From Takifugu bimaculatus (Eukaryota > Chordata > Actinopteri > Tetraodontiformes > Tetraodontidae), in the NCBI GenBank assembly GCA_004026145.2, contig CP034996.1:15328641-15392640 (forward strand): a stretch of 64,000 nt of DNA, in the 5' to 3' direction. A program made the translations under genes and the position numbers. Positions 11,919 to 24,038 of this stretch are shown here, in pieces. Positions within the stretch are counted from its first letter, which is position 1, and each line of letters starts with the position of its first letter. The notes under the pieces are model-generated. The model did no database searches, had not been told where the DNA came from, and worked only from the letters and a program-made list of their open reading frames with translations.

Positions 11919-14405
11919 CCACTGGAGAGCAAGGAGGAGTCCCCGGGCAGTGATGTCAACAATGTAGAGAAAGAAAAAACCACCACTTGTGTGCTTATGG
12001 TGGAGGAGGGTGGCTGCAGACAGTGAGGTGATGGAGGGAGTGTGCATGTGGGGGTGGGTCACAGGGAACATTGTCAGGTAACTGAAACATGGACAGATTT
12101 GTCCCCCAATGTTTGCACCATTTCAGGTAACATTTCCACTGTTTGTCTCAGAAAACCATAAAGGAGGCACAAATGTTGATTAATGAGTCTAAATAAGTTA
12201 CAGAAAGTGGCTTAGAAGTACATTTGTACCTTCCTCTGTTCATTTTAGTGAGAAAATGTACGTGCATTTGATGGTTGCTCCACTTGTAGAAGACAGATTC
12301 AACGAATTTAACATTTAACATTCAGAGTTGTCAGTCATTGCTTGTTGCTTTGTGGAACATCCATTTACAGTGTGAGGGAGGAGGTGACCTGGCCAGTGTT
12401 GACACAACAGACCAGGTGAATCTCCCAGTCTGGCCTAGCAACAAAACACTTAATCGAGCCGTTTAGGTCACCAGGGCGAGTTGGTATGTAGACAGAAAAT
12501 TTGAAAAAAGCCCGAACTTCACCTCACACCGTAGGTCTTCTGTTACTTCCTCGTTTCCCTAGTGTTGGTTTCTTCAACAATCAGGATTTGATGTCGGAAA
12601 AGACATCCACAGCAAGTCTGGAAACCGGAATAACTGCACCCAGAGTAAACAGGAGGAGAAAGAAAACATAATGGGCTGATATCCAGACACCTTTAGCATA
12701 TATACACCGCAGCCTCCTCAGTATCGTTGACACTCTTTACCACACACCCCCTGTAGGCACACACCTGCCTGGTAGAATCTGCTTTTGCAGCTTAAAAGTT
12801 CACAGGTGAGGTTTTGGTAATGAATGTTACTGAGGTGACTGGACGTTTCCTATCAGCAGAGTCACTTATGGTAAATTTATTGTCCGTGAAATGTCAGACT
12901 GATATTAAGTGCTGGAACAATCGCACAAATACGGAGCGCTACACGACACGGAAATGCTCTAAAACTAAAAGGCCGCAGGGCCTCGAAAGCATCATACGTG
13001 CTGTACTGCTGGGTAGATTATTAAATAGAATCTCTTTCAATGTCACTCAAGAATCTGCAGTAGCAGTTTGATATAGACTCACCGTGGCCCAGTCAACCCA
13101 ATCAAACGTCTTTTGTCCCGCTGGTGTTTTGCCATCAAACACAATGGGTCATCAACACCTAAACACACCCATGGCCTTTTTCCTGGACCACTGCTACTTT
13201 CTCGTGTTTAGGGGACAACATGCGTTGATGCATTGCATCTGAGATAACCGCCATGACCTATAGGTGAACACGTGTGTTGATATATGTCGCGTGTTGGTGC
13301 AGGAATATCAGCAAAGGTCCGACTGTTCCTTTCAGGCACCTGTGGGGTTTTGTGTCATCCAACATTTACTTACATTTACATACTGAAAGTGGGCAGTGCA
13401 CATTGATACCTTTTGCTTTAAAAGCCAATATTTTGCAGATGAGCACTATTTTATACTGAAATACAAGCAAAGTTTTTATTATTTGCCATTATCTTTTACT
13501 TTTTTCTTTTAAATGCTACGTTTGGCGAGAGAACACCTAATGGACCTTTAATCCAGACTCACACACAGCTATGATAAATGATTTTTCTTAGATATGGGTG
13601 AATAGAGGTTAATAAGTTGCCCATCTCTGTGTTTTTTCTTCATTTTTTGTATGTTGCACAGAAGATGGAAATGAAGGTTATCTCAGTTGGAAAACACGGA
13701 CAAAATTTGACTATTCAAAACAGGAAAAGATGGTATCCACCACAGTTCAGAATCTATGTTGAAGTGGAGACTACTGGTCAGGAAGATAAATTCAGTCCAT
13801 TCGTTGCTCAAGATAAATCTTTATTAAATTATATGTTATATGTATATATAAATGATTTAAAATATTGATCAAAATATTACAAAAACTCACGTATTTACAA
13901 ACTTTTTCCTCCCTGTCCTGCTCTTTCTCTTTGTAAAATATACTTTAAGACAAGCAACCACGTTTTATAAAAGCATCCGCATGTAGAAAAAGTCTCTAAA
14001 CAGTCAGTAATAATCAGTGAAACATCACCATAGTTCACATTCACATCTCTTGTGTTTTTGGAAGAAAACATTTGGTAAAACAGTCCGTAGATGTTACTCA
14101 TGTACCGAATCATCAGTGAAACATTCACAATGTGAACTATTTAAAACACAAGTAATAAATATGTGCTGGATCTATAAACTACTGTATCTTTACTGTGTTT
14201 AGTCATCTCCCAGTTGCGTTAGAACCTTGTAAACAGAACTATTAAACATCTGTGTGAATCCTATGGAAAGTATTAAAAGGTACACATTCATGTCTCAAAT
14301 CCAGTTTTCGACTTCTGCACCATTTCCGTCCCGGTTGAACAATTGTGACAATTTCTAGTAATATTTCAATACATGAATGTAAAAGTCAGACTGTGGATTG
14401 TCCCT
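11919..14405. other. Intergenic region between the two minus-strand claudins
   Basis: No exon recognised. The proximal part is promoter sequence of the claudin at 11108. The distal part (about 13820-14405) is probably the 3' UTR of the claudin at 14406. Short frames here show no family similarity. Confidence 0.45.
13820..13825 (-). terminator. Candidate polyadenylation signal (AATAAA on minus)
   Basis: TTTATT on plus, about 580 nt downstream of the stop of the claudin at 14406. Positional inference. Confidence 0.4.
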
Positions 14406-15077
14406 CTACACGTAGTCCCTCCGAGTGTACGAGCTCTGAGCGACTGACCTCGGTGCGGCCGAGTACGCCATGCGGCTCCGGTTTGGCATGTTGTACTGGA
14501 GGGGTTTCTCTTCCCTTGGAGGGCAGCTGCAGCAGAGGATGCACCCTCCAACCATTAGTAGTGCGGCGGCGGCCCAGCCGAGATACAGGGCCGCACCGAT
14601 CTCCATCTTCTGACCAGTAGGGATGAGCGGGCTGTAGAACTCCACCACGATGGTGTTCGCTGACCAGGAGACCGGTATCAGCTCCGCCAGGGCCGCTGCA
14701 ATGAACGCCGCTCCCGATGAGATCATCACCCGGGCTTTCACCCCTTCATCCTCAATGCAATTGGTGCACTTGGCCCCCACCATCGAAATAAGGAGGGCCA
14801 CCAACCCCACGATGATGGAGACAATGGTGAGCGCCCTGGCGGCTTGCAGGTCCTGAGGCAAAGCCAGCATGGAGTCGTAGACCTTACACTGCATCTGTCC
14901 CGTGCTCTGGAACACACAGTTCATCCACAGCCCCTCCCAGAACACCTGAGCCGTCACAATGTTGGCACCGATAAACGCCGAGACCCTCCACATGGGCAAG
15001 GCGCAACTGATTATGCTCAGCACCCAGCCGAGCACTGACAGGGAGACGCCCGTCACTTCGAGTCCAAAAGATGCCAT
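14406..15077 (-). CDS. Claudin-3-like protein (claudin 2 of 10)
   Basis: Intact single-exon CDS. I start at MASFGLEVTG (15077), giving 223 aa, because claudins typically begin MAS; an upstream in-frame ATG at 15125 would add a polar, charged 16-residue leader unusual for the family. The claudin signature is complete (W, GLWMNC, second Cys in GQMQC). Loop 2 reads EFYSPLIPTGQKME. The tail CSCPPREEKPLQYNMPNRSRMAYSAAPRS... ends YTRRDYV, a CLDN3-type tail with a PDZ-binding YV. It is co-oriented with the neighbouring claudin-3-like gene and probably arose with it by tandem duplication. The role is tight-junction strand formation in epithelial plasma membrane. Confidence 0.94.
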   Translation of the reverse strand: MASFGLEVTGVSLSVLGWVLSIISCALPMWRVSAFIGANIVTAQVFWEGLWMNCVFQSTGQMQCKVYDSMLALPQDLQAARALTIVSIIVGLVALLISMVGAKCTNCIEDEGVKARVMISSGAAFIAAALAELIPVSWSANTIVVEFYSPLIPTGQKMEIGAALYLGWAAAALLMVGGCILCCSCPPREEKPLQYNMPNRSRMAYSAAPRSVAQSSYTRRDYV

Positions 15078-18000
15078 CTTGCGCCCCGATGAGTCTCCTC
15101 TTTTAGAATCTCGGTTGTTTTCCACTTAATTAAATGTCCTCTTTCTCTCGTCTACTTTCCCTGTCACCTGAAGGTGCTGTCGCTACGGTGCCCAATGTTC
15201 AATCCAGTCGTGTTGGTCCGTTGCAGCGTTCTTTTTCCTTAAACTCTGCCCGCTCAGGTGTTGTCCCTTCTCGCAAAGAGTCGATGACCCTTATGTGTGC
15301 AATGTTTTATCGCCAAGTGGTCAAACCCCTTCAGAGATGAGATCAGCGCCCTAGATGAGCCAATCAGGTGAGTCCTGGGCCTTGGCCTCATTTAGCAGTT
15401 GTGGTGCTCTTCCGTGTTGTTTCGAGTGAGTTGTATCTTTATAGTTTAACCTTTTGCCCATGGTAGGTCTGGGCGTGATTGCTTTATTGCCCTCCAGAGG
15501 TAATGAGTGGCCACGGCGGAGTTTGTTATGTGGTTGATAGGTGACCATATGAGACTGTAAAAGATACGCAAGCGTAGCCTCCAAACATTTGCTCTAATAG
15601 ATGCGGGCCTGTGTTTCCACTGTCTTCTCTGCTTTTACAGCCTCCAGTGGAACTTACAGCTCAAATGTGTGTCCTCATTACTGTACATACCAATAACAAG
15701 TTAATGTCAAACCAGTACATTTAAAAATAGCTTTTCTATCACCATTGGCTGTGAACTAGATCGTTTCTCAGCTGGCCTGATTCTTGGTTTATAGTGACAT
15801 TTCTCATCATTTTATGTTGTTTAGTTCCTGTTATTTTAAAGGTCTCTAGTTGAGTCTTCCTCCCAGTGTGAGATATGTTTCCTCTTGTCTGAGCACTTCC
15901 ATAGTCACCTTCTGTTGATGTGTTACAGCAGCAGCAGGTTTTACTGCTGTGCTTCCTGTCATTGCGATCTTTGCCCCCCTCAGCTTCTTGGTGTGTTTAA
16001 TGACTGTATATTTTTCACATTATTCTCAGTGAATCTTACTTTTTGGGCCCCTTTATTTAGAAATTCCATCATCAGCCCTTAAAAGTTGTATCTGATCAAC
16101 TACCACAATAAAAAAAAACTTTTGTATATGTGGCACAGGTAATATAATACGGTACCTAATGTAGACTATTTTGATTATATTGTGTCATCTATAATTTGAT
16201 TTATAATTGTTCCATGATTAACACGTGTCAGGAAGCTGATAAATAAACTGATAAAAATATGTTTACAGTGATTGTAGATTTATAGCTGCTGTATATCTGA
16301 ATAAATACTTTACCTGAAACACGACCTGTACATCAATATGTAGCGTCGTAACTACAGCTGGTTATAAACACCACCATAGTGGAGGATTTACAGCATGTTA
16401 GCATTAGCTTGGCCTCGACACTAAAGTGAAGCTTGGTTCATTTCACTCCTGGGTCTAGGCTCTCTTTTAAGTTCACCTCCAGAGGTGGTTTTCTGCAGAA
16501 ACATATTGGTGCTGTTTGGGGAGTTTCACCCAGACGCTGAAACACTGACCGCGTTTGATAAGTGAGTTTCAGTTGGCAGAAGGATTACTCATTCTCAGGT
16601 TGCTTCCCCGTGCTTAATGGCACATTTGTAATCTCACCATCCTCACCTACCGCCATAAAAACAGAAGTGAGATATGAGCCAGCCAGACTAGGTGTGGGAA
16701 GTTAAGGCAAAAAGAGAAGCAAGACTCATTTTGACACTGTCTTTGTGAACCGGCTGTGCAAAAGAGACAAAATTACAAGATAGGTCAACACATTCGGATA
16801 TCCTCATTTCTGGGTTCGATAAAAAAAACAAAAACATCATGTTTACAAGGTAACCAGTGACATTTCAAGGGGGAGTTTGGATCAGATGTTATGGAAAACA
16901 TCAGAAAGTGATAGTAGATCAGGCACGATCGTCCGAAATATGTTATAAATATGTTAAAAATGCAGAAGGCTTTAAGTCAGTGTTTGGTTTCTGTCTATCT
17001 AGCTACTGTTGGGTCATAGATAAATAACATGAACTCCAGAGAAGAGAAGTTAGATATCATCTTTAAATAATGCCCATGCTTGACTTACAGTTGAAAAGCC
17101 AAGAACTGACTCAAAGTTCGGGTTTGGAATTAGTCATTATTTAAACACGGCGACTGTGTTTACAAAGTGTGAACTCAGATGACTGATTGGACTTTACCAG
17201 GGAAGTTTTTGGAAGCGTCAAAAGTAACTATTTACTTCCGCGTTGCACACCACTGTCAGCTGAACAACTTTACTCGATACAGCAGACTTCCACGCAGAAG
17301 GTTCTTTCGTTCTTTCAGGGTACAGATAAGGAGTTGATTAGGATGATTTATGGTGCTGTAGATAAGGTACAGACAGTGCAGCATGTAAGGCATCCTTCAA
17401 ATAATAAAATAATTAAATGTGTTTAGAGCCATCAACGTCATCAGAGATTTGTTGTTGAGCTTTGGTCATGGTTCCTCTTGTGTGAAAGAGGACACCTTCC
17501 CTTCAGTGTTCGTGCAAACTCAGGTCCACCTCTGCTGAGTGATTCATTCTTCATCAACATCACGATGCGTAGACAATGGGATTGTTGTCATTCGGAGGGG
17601 AACTTTCACAGTAATTGCAGGTTTGGTATAGTCGATTGATATCAGAAAGGCTTAAATTCCAGTTCTGGTTTTCCTCAATGTGGGATTTCCATCTTCTCCC
17701 CGTGCATGTGTGCATGCTCACCTCCCCACAAACATGAACATTATGTTGTCTGTACCAGAGGAGCCTCCAGCAGCTCCCCCGACTCCTCGGGTTTGAACAA
17801 TACACTCTTTTTTCTTCATCCAATCACCAGCCTTCATTTCAAACTGCCTCATTCAAATGAAGATGGGTAATTCCAGTGGGAGTGTTTAGCCAGGCACTGG
17901 GTAATATGTGCAAGGAGCTCCAGTTTCTATGTAATAAATCCTTTGAACAGGGTTGGGAGCTGTTTACTTCATAGCTACTTCACAGATTTATGGACAGTAG

Positions 18001-18201
18001 AAACAGCATTTTAGTGCTCTTTCGCCACCGTGGATAACACCCACAGACCGCCACTTCTTTTCTAACAACAACAACTTAATTATTGTTTATGTCACTATTT
18101 CAACACAAGCTTTTCAATGTTTTTATCTTTAGAATATTTTATTTCACCTGCTTCCCCAAAGAGATAGTAATTCAGGTCAGATTATTACCAGTATGAACCA
18201 G

Positions 18202-18246
18202 ACTCTCTCTCTCTCTCTCTCTTTCTCACACACACACACACAGACG

Positions 18247-18288
<42 letters not shown>

Positions 18289-18296
18289 CACACACT
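18202..18296. repeat. Compound (CT)n/(CA)n microsatellite
   Basis: A CT run followed by interrupted CA repeats, about 95 bp, between divergent claudin genes. Confidence 0.95.
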
Positions 18297-18670
18297 GCTG
18301 CCTCCTTTTGGACAGCGTGCAGGACAGCACACATAAAAACTTCAGAGAAAACCTTTTGTCATTTCAGAGTTACACAATACGAGGGTGCAAAGTCCAGAAC
18401 CGAGAAATATGCCTCTGACTTATACAGGCTTCTTTTATTCTGCTTTCTCTCTGTCTTTCAAACACAACCCCCTTCTCGTGATCTTTCCCAGACAAAAAAA
18501 ACCCTTAGACGTCTGCTATTACAATCGGTCCTCACATGGCGCCAAAGTCGTCAAAGAGTTCAAAGTCGACCTTTTGACATTCTCTTCTTTTGATACATAG
18601 ACAAGCTGGACTATTTTTAGGTCATTTCAGCTGCTGGGGGGACATGACACCATCAGCCATATAAATCTCA

Positions 18671-18744
18671 TATAAAGGGGGTTTTAAGTCCACCCACAAT
18701 TTATCATTTGACTGTGCCAACGTGGAGATTACAAAACAGAACAA
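18671..18744 (+). promoter_or_regulatory. Possible promoter and untranslated first exon of the claudin at 19787
   Basis: TATAAAGGGG at 18671-18680 is followed about 70 bp later by a good donor, CAA|GTGAGT, at 18744/18745. A candidate acceptor, GCGCAG, ends at about 19774, just before the ATG at 19787. If joined, they make a short noncoding exon and an intron of about 1 kb. This is inference from motif spacing; nothing proves transcription. Confidence 0.3.
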
Positions 18745-19786
18745 GTGAGTTTGTTGTGTTCTTGTGTAGGTTTTTGCAATTTGCCAGCAAATATGTTAAT
18801 AGGTTAATGTTGAAAAGTTATGTTTCTTGGCATCACAGAAGTAATTAAAATAACTCTTCATCCACTCTTTCTGATGCTGGAAGAGGAGTTATAGTGTTAT
18901 GGGAATTAGGACCTGCCAGCATTATTTTTAATAGATTTGACTCTAAAAGTCAGTTTTTGGTTGAATTTACTTTACAAGCCACCAGCAGGCTACAAATGAG
19001 GTCAGAGATGGAAGAGAAGAGCCAATCAGGCGATATAACTTTAAAATTAACATTACGGAACAGTTTCTTTTGAAAAAGTCATAAGGAAATAGATGAAGGC
19101 TGTATATAGTAATGAAAACAGTGACTTCATCGTACCACTCAAATGAATTTTATTTACCTACATTAAAAAGATTTTTTAAAAATAGAATTGTGTTGTGTTT
19201 TGTCCTCAATTCATCAAATGACTGCGACAGAGCAGAGGGCGGGGGAACCCTTCACCTACGCCTCTGCGTCACTCATAGTTTCTGAAGGTGTGATGCGACA
19301 CAAATCACAAGCCCATATTTGGACATCCTGAAGTTCTGCTTTTCAAATCTTTTGGCTGGCTTGGGTCCCTCCCTGAGGTGAAACTAATGGGGAGGGAAAA
19401 TTGGGAAGGGGGGGGGGGGATCAGATTGTGGCCCTTTTTTGGAGCAGTTTAAATATTATTGCTGGGTTATACTGAGTTACAGGTGTGTAATTTTGTGCCA
19501 GTCTCGTGGTGCTGGATGTTAGACAGGTTAAGCTTCTGTTAAGCACACTGCCGTGGGGGGACTAACAGGTTGTGGGTGTGTGTAGCTCAGGGGACGACCT
19601 GAAAAGCAAGGCCGAATGGCTGTCATCCTTCCTGGCTCCTCCTTTTTCAATGTGTTGCACAGGAGAGTCGACTCTCTCCCAGAGGTTAACGGCTGCCCAA
19701 CAGGTTTACACCACTAGAAGTGATCAGAGACACGTTCCAGGCCGAGAGGGTTTTTTTCGTTTTGAGAAGCGCAGTCAACTGTAAAG

Positions 19787-20432
19787 ATGGTGTCTACCGG
19801 GTTTCAGATGCTCGGGGCCGCCCTGGGGATCGTGGGCTGGATCGGCGCCATCATCGCCTGCGCCCTTCCCATGTGGAAAGTCACTGCCTTCATCGGGAGC
19901 AGCATCATCACCGCGCAGACCACCTGGGAGGGAATTTGGATGAACTGTGTGGTCCAGAGTACGGGCCAGATGCAGTGTAAGGTCTACGATTCCATGCTGG
20001 CCCTCGACTCGGACCTCCAGGCGGCCCGGGCCCTTGTCATCATCTCCATAATGGTGGGGATCATTGGAATCCTGCTCGCCGTCGCTGGAGGGAAATGCAC
20101 CAACTGCAGTAGAGGACCCGACGGCCAAAGCCAAGGTGGGCATCGCAGCTGGAGTTGCCTTCATTGTGGCGGGGATCCTCTGCCTTATCCCCACCTGCTG
20201 GACAGCCCACGTCGTCGTCCGGGATTTCAACAACCCACTGGTGCCCGCCGCCATGAAACGAGAGCTGGGTGCCGCGCTGTACATCGGCTGGGGCGCAGCC
20301 GCCCTGATGCTGATTGGAGGTGCACTGCTGTGCTGCAACTGCCCAAAGAAAGACAAGGGCTCCTACACCGCACGATACAATGCCGGCAGGTCTGATGCCT
20401 CAGCACCAATCTCGGGGAAAGACTACGTCTGA
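19787..20432 (+). CDS. Claudin (3 of 10), frame interrupted by one surplus base
   Basis: Starts MVSTGFQMLGAALG. Residues 1-107 are a normal claudin N-terminal half: W of LPMWKV, GLW replaced by GIW (WEGIWMNC), second Cys in GQMQC, TM2, then GGKCTNC. The next expected residues, VEDPTAKAKVGIAAG, continue in the +1 frame, so one base (the A at 20108 in TGCAGTAGAG) is surplus. With it skipped, the protein is about 214 aa with TM3, loop 2 FNNPLVPAAMKRE, TM4 and a tail ending ISGKDYV. Loop 2 resembles mammalian CLDN4/CLDN9. Both halves are well conserved up to the break and no other lesion is seen, so an assembly indel or very recent mutation is likelier than an old pseudogene. Read literally, the frame would end at 20395 with an aberrant C terminus. 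Confidence 0.85.
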
Positions 20433-21454
20433 GTTTCAAATCAATCGATATCACCATGAAAGCAATGTTTACCACAGTGGATAAACTGACTGCTACTGAG
20501 TTGTGAGTTTTGCTATCACAGGATGGAAAACCTTCCTGCCTTTTGATGAAAACAGATAGCAAAATAGGAACCACACCCCAAACTGGAAATTATTATTTCT
20601 TTTTTTTTAATTAATGCTTTTAAAAGGGACTGGGTGATTATTATGCCTCAATAGCACGCTCCCTGATGTCCTGCTTTGTTATCATAGAACATATGTGTAT
20701 GATTAAGTATGTGTCGATTAAAATGTAAATAAATGTTTTGTTAAAGAAAAAGACATGAGCTGTGCTTGCTGGTTATTTTCACACCTACACACACTCATTC
20801 ATCTGTACCTTCTCTTTAGTATCTTAACGGTATTTGAGAGGCATCTATTGTTTGGGTTTCTCGCGGAACAGGTTTAGGTGTGGCCGGAAAAACGGAGTCA
20901 GCTAGAAACTGGTCTTTCTTCAAACGGTGAGAAAGTAGGTGCTTGTGTTTTTGATGGATTTAGGAGGTGTAGGATTTAATGTATTTCCTTGTCAAATGTG
21001 AATTTTTGGCATCCATTTGCTGACAACGAATGAAATGCCATTACTAAAGATGAAAACCCACAGACTGATCCAGTTGTGGTTTAAAAAAACAAATCCTCTT
21101 TCTCTTCCTTCTGTTCTCTTTAACCTACCCGGCACGCTGATGTTTGCTCAGTGGTCGGTTTTGGCTGAAAGGGTCTGTGTGCGTCAGCACAGGTGGGATG
21201 TAGAACCATTGTTTACACCCTTGAAGGCTAGCTTGAGGAAACAAAGCTCAGATGTATGGGAACAACTAGCAGACCAGGAACAAGGGTTGTGGGTATCGGG
21301 TATCAGCTTTAGCCCCTTTTGTCTGGCTGGTAGAAAACTCCACCCTGCACCACAATAGGGAGGCAGTTTTCTTCTCACAGTGGAACCTCTGACCATCAGA
21401 ACACAGTAACGTCCGAAAGCTGCTGCCAGACCCTCGATAACCAGCATCGCCAGC
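20433..21454. other. Intergenic region between claudins 3 and 4
   Basis: About 1 kb: the 3' UTR of the claudin at 19787 to about 20750, then promoter and 5' UTR of the next claudin. No exon seen. Confidence 0.5.
20728..20733 (+). terminator. Polyadenylation signal AATAAA
   Basis: AATAAA about 300 nt after the claudin stop at 20432; a typical 3' UTR length. Confidence 0.6.
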
Positions 21455-22090
21455 ATGGCTTCTCAGGGGCTCCAGATCATGGGAGTAATGTTAGCCTTCC
21501 TCGGCTGGCTAGGCACCATCATCACCTGCGCGTTGCCCATGTGGAGGGTCACCGCCTTCGTGGGGGCCAACATCGTCACCGCTCAGGTCATCTGGGAGGG
21601 CCTGTGGATGAACTGCGTGGTCCAGAGCACCGGTCAGATGCAGTGTAAGGTGTACGACTCCATGCTGGCGCTGCCTCAGGACCTGCAGGCTGCCAGGGCC
21701 ATGGTGATCATCTCAGTGATCGTGGGGGTGTTTGGCGTCCTCATGGCCGTGGTCGGAGGGAAGTGCACCAACTGCATGGAGGACGAAGCGGCTAAGGCCA
21801 AAGCCTGCATCACAGCCGGAGTCATCTTCATAATAGCCGCCCTGTTGATCCTGATCCCGGTTTCGTGGTCGGCTCATGCTGTGATCAGGGACTTTTACAA
21901 CCCCCTAGTGATCGCCGCCCAGAGGAGGGAGCTCGGAGCCGCTCTCTATATCGGCTGGGGTTCTTCTGGGCTGTTGCTGCTGGGAGGGGGTCTCCTCTGC
22001 AACAACTGCCCCCCAAAAGATGGTCGTCCTTACATTCCTGCCAAGTTTGCCCCTACGAGAGCTACATCTTCCAATGTGGACTATGTGTAA
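21455..22090 (+). CDS. Claudin (4 of 10), claudin-4-like
   Basis: Intact single-exon CDS, 211 aa, starting MASQGLQIMGVMLAFLGWLG. All family marks are present: W in LPMWRV, WEGLWMNC, second Cys in GQMQC, QDLQAARA at the end of loop 1, GGKCTNCMEDE before the cytoplasmic loop, loop 2 FYNPLVIAAQRRE and TM4. The tail CNNCPPKDGRPYIPAKFAPTR ends NVDYV, a PDZ-binding YV. Sequence resembles the CLDN3/4/6/9 group, with loop 1 nearest CLDN4 by eye. It would sit in epithelial tight junctions. Same orientation as its upstream neighbour, consistent with tandem duplication. Confidence 0.94.
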   Translation: MASQGLQIMGVMLAFLGWLGTIITCALPMWRVTAFVGANIVTAQVIWEGLWMNCVVQSTGQMQCKVYDSMLALPQDLQAARAMVIISVIVGVFGVLMAVVGGKCTNCMEDEAAKAKACITAGVIFIIAALLILIPVSWSAHAVIRDFYNPLVIAAQRRELGAALYIGWGSSGLLLLGGGLLCNNCPPKDGRPYIPAKFAPTRATSSNVDYV

Positions 22091-22718
22091 GACTGCCTAA
22101 TTCATCAGACAAATTATCTCGTAAACAATATTTTATAAGATTATTTGTCCGGGAACACCTGTAATTTTTATCTTACTTAAGCATTTTGAACATTTACTGT
22201 AAAGAAAGAAGCAACAATCTACAGACTGCAACAGACAGGGATGAAATATAGTCCAAAATATGTGCGTGGAAAGGAAAATGAACTTGTCAGTAGCGATAAG
22301 GTGTGCAGGAATTCAGGGGAGTACCATCCTGGGAATTTACTGCATCTGGCTGAGATGTTTGCTCTGCTCTTGTTTTATGTGGTAATTTACAGTGTCTGTG
22401 TTGAGTTAAATGGATGCCACTGTCAGGAGACAACAGCGCTCTGTGTACGCCTCCATTCATGTTGCCCAGCAACTGGTTTATATCTGTGAAGAATGGATAT
22501 TTACTCATCGCCCAGTAAGAGCACATCTGCCAAGTCTTTTCGGGGTGATAAATTTCAAACCTTAAGGGTTTTTAAAGCCAGTCTGTGCAAGGAAAAGCAA
22601 AACTCCCCTGTGATATTTCAGTTTTGTGTGTTTTTTACTTTTAATTTCAAGTGAAAATTAAATTCATTTTTTTTACTTTTAATTTTGAATTGTACTTCCA
22701 AAATCATGTATAACTGTT

Positions 22719-22724
22719 AATAAA
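22719..22724 (+). terminator. Polyadenylation signal AATAAA
   Basis: AATAAA about 630 nt after the stop of the claudin at 21455. Confidence 0.45.
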
Positions 22725-23079
22725 AGTTTTCTTCCCAGAAACCTTTCTAACAAGAACCAGCAAAGATAACTTGGAGTGATGCTAAAGAGTTTTACAAAGA
22801 ACACTGAACTAAGATTTCTTTCTGAGCCGGGCAATTGTTTAAGGCTGAATGAGGCCTGTGGGTGGAGATCCTCCCCCCTAATGGATCCCAAACCCCAACC
22901 CTGCCCCAAGGCTGGTCCAATTATGTTTTTATCTCAAACAAATGTATTTAATTATGAGAAGTCTAAATTTATATCAACCGCATTGAAATCACCCAAACAG
23001 GGTAATCTTAGGTAAGCGATTCTCAATAATATTATTATGGTTCATTAGATCAGAGATACTTAAACATGTTGATCAAATA

Positions 23080-23085
23080 TTTATT
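23080..23085 (-). terminator. Polyadenylation signal AATAAA (minus)
   Basis: TTTATT on plus, about 250 nt downstream of the stop of the minus-strand claudin at 23336. Confidence 0.5.
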
Positions 23086-23335
23086 CACTAAATTAATAAA
23101 AAGAAAAGAGGAAAAATACAAGGCTTAAAAACAAAAACACTGCAAAAATCCCAAATGAATTAGTACCCAAATATGCTCACATGTCCTCATGTGTGGTTCA
23201 GAAACAAGATGAAACAAGAAGACTGTTATTCAAAAAAGGGTTAGTAGCATGCAAATCAGATCTTGATAAGCAACATGTTCCAACCGTGAAGTAACGTATT
23301 TTTAAAGGCTAAAGAGTCACATTTACTGCAGCATC

Positions 23336-23968
23336 TCAGACAAATTCCTTTGCCGGTGTCGTGGATTTAGGCGCCGAGTATTTTACTCCAGTATAGCGAT
23401 CTCCTCGCGACGGGCACTGACAGCAGAGGAGAGCGCCGCCGATGAGCAGCAGTCCTGACGCCCCCCAGCCCACGTACAAACACGCTCCCAGCTCCCTCCT
23501 TTGGGCGTCGGGAACCATGGGGTTGTAGAAGTCCTTGATGATGGTATTAGCAGGCAGAGACACAGTCACCAGACACAGCGCGCCACTCAGGATGAAGAAA
23601 ACTCCCGCAGAAATGGCCACCTTTGCTTTTGCTACCTTGTCTCCAATGCAGGTGGTGCACTTCCCTCCAACCACAGAGAGCAGTAGACCGAACAGGGAGA
23701 ACAGGATGGCGATGACCACCATGGCCCGAGCTGCCTGGAGGTCCGGAGGCAGAGCCAGCAGGGAGTCGTAGACCTTGCACTGCATCTGGCCGGTGCTCTG
23801 CACCACACAGGTCATCCACAATCCCTCCCAGATGGTCTGAGCCACCACAATGTTGTTCCCGATGAAAGCAGACACTTTCCACAGGGGCAGCATACAGATC
23901 AAGATGTTTCCAAGCCACCCGAGGACCGCCAGCCCGATGCCCAGTATCTGCAACCCTAAAGATGCCAT
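23336..23968 (-). CDS. Claudin (5 of 10), with FV C terminus
   Basis: Intact single-exon CDS; start MASLGLQILGIGLAVLGWLG at 23968, 210 aa. A further in-frame ATG 12 codons upstream is not needed. Loop 1 has W in LPLWKV, WEGLWMTC and the second Cys in GQMQC. Loop 2 is FYNPMVPDAQRRE. The tail CQCPSRGDRYTGVKYSAPKS ends PAKEFV, so the usual YV is FV. This is the only minus-strand gene inside the plus-strand part of the array and is divergent with the claudin at 24966, its closest tail relative (both have CCQC and KYSAP motifs). A TATA element lies 65-70 bp upstream. Confidence 0.94.
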   Translation of the reverse strand: MASLGLQILGIGLAVLGWLGNILICMLPLWKVSAFIGNNIVVAQTIWEGLWMTCVVQSTGQMQCKVYDSLLALPPDLQAARAMVVIAILFSLFGLLLSVVGGKCTTCIGDKVAKAKVAISAGVFFILSGALCLVTVSLPANTIIKDFYNPMVPDAQRRELGACLYVGWGASGLLLIGGALLCCQCPSRGDRYTGVKYSAPKSTTPAKEFV

Positions 23969-24032
23969 AGCTGTATGTCTGTGATCCAGATTCAAAGGCT
24001 GCAAACTATAAGCTCGGCCACTGTTAGTGAGC

Positions 24033-24038
24033 TTTATA
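24033..24038 (-). promoter_or_regulatory. TATA box of the minus-strand claudin at 23336
   Basis: Minus-strand reading TTGTATAAAGC, 65-70 bp upstream of the ATG at 23968, which allows a 5' UTR of about 40 nt. Confidence 0.55.

Larger units (their letters stand above)
15078..19786. other. 4.7 kb intergenic region with head-to-head claudins
   Basis: Lies between a minus-strand claudin (14406) and a plus-strand claudin (19787), so it contains both promoters. No coding exon recognised. A compound CT/CA microsatellite sits at 18202-18296. A TATA-like element followed by a possible untranslated exon is noted at about 18671-18744. Polypyrimidine and poly-G runs (about 19409-19419) are low complexity. 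Confidence 0.45.
22091..23335. other. Convergent intergenic region (3' UTRs of claudins 4 and 5)
   Basis: About 1.2 kb between a plus-strand claudin and a minus-strand claudin. It contains both 3' UTRs and no recognised exon. Confidence 0.5.

Noticed and set aside
19775..20356. Long antisense frame over the claudin at 19787 (193 aa)
   Set aside because: Codon-bias shadow of the claudin CDS; similar antisense frames occur over 24918-25517 and other claudins with no family similarity.
19787..20432. Calling the claudin at 19787 a pseudogene
   Set aside because: Only a single one-base surplus interrupts an otherwise perfect claudin, and five other one-base surpluses occur in other genes of the window, so a sequence artefact is more likely.
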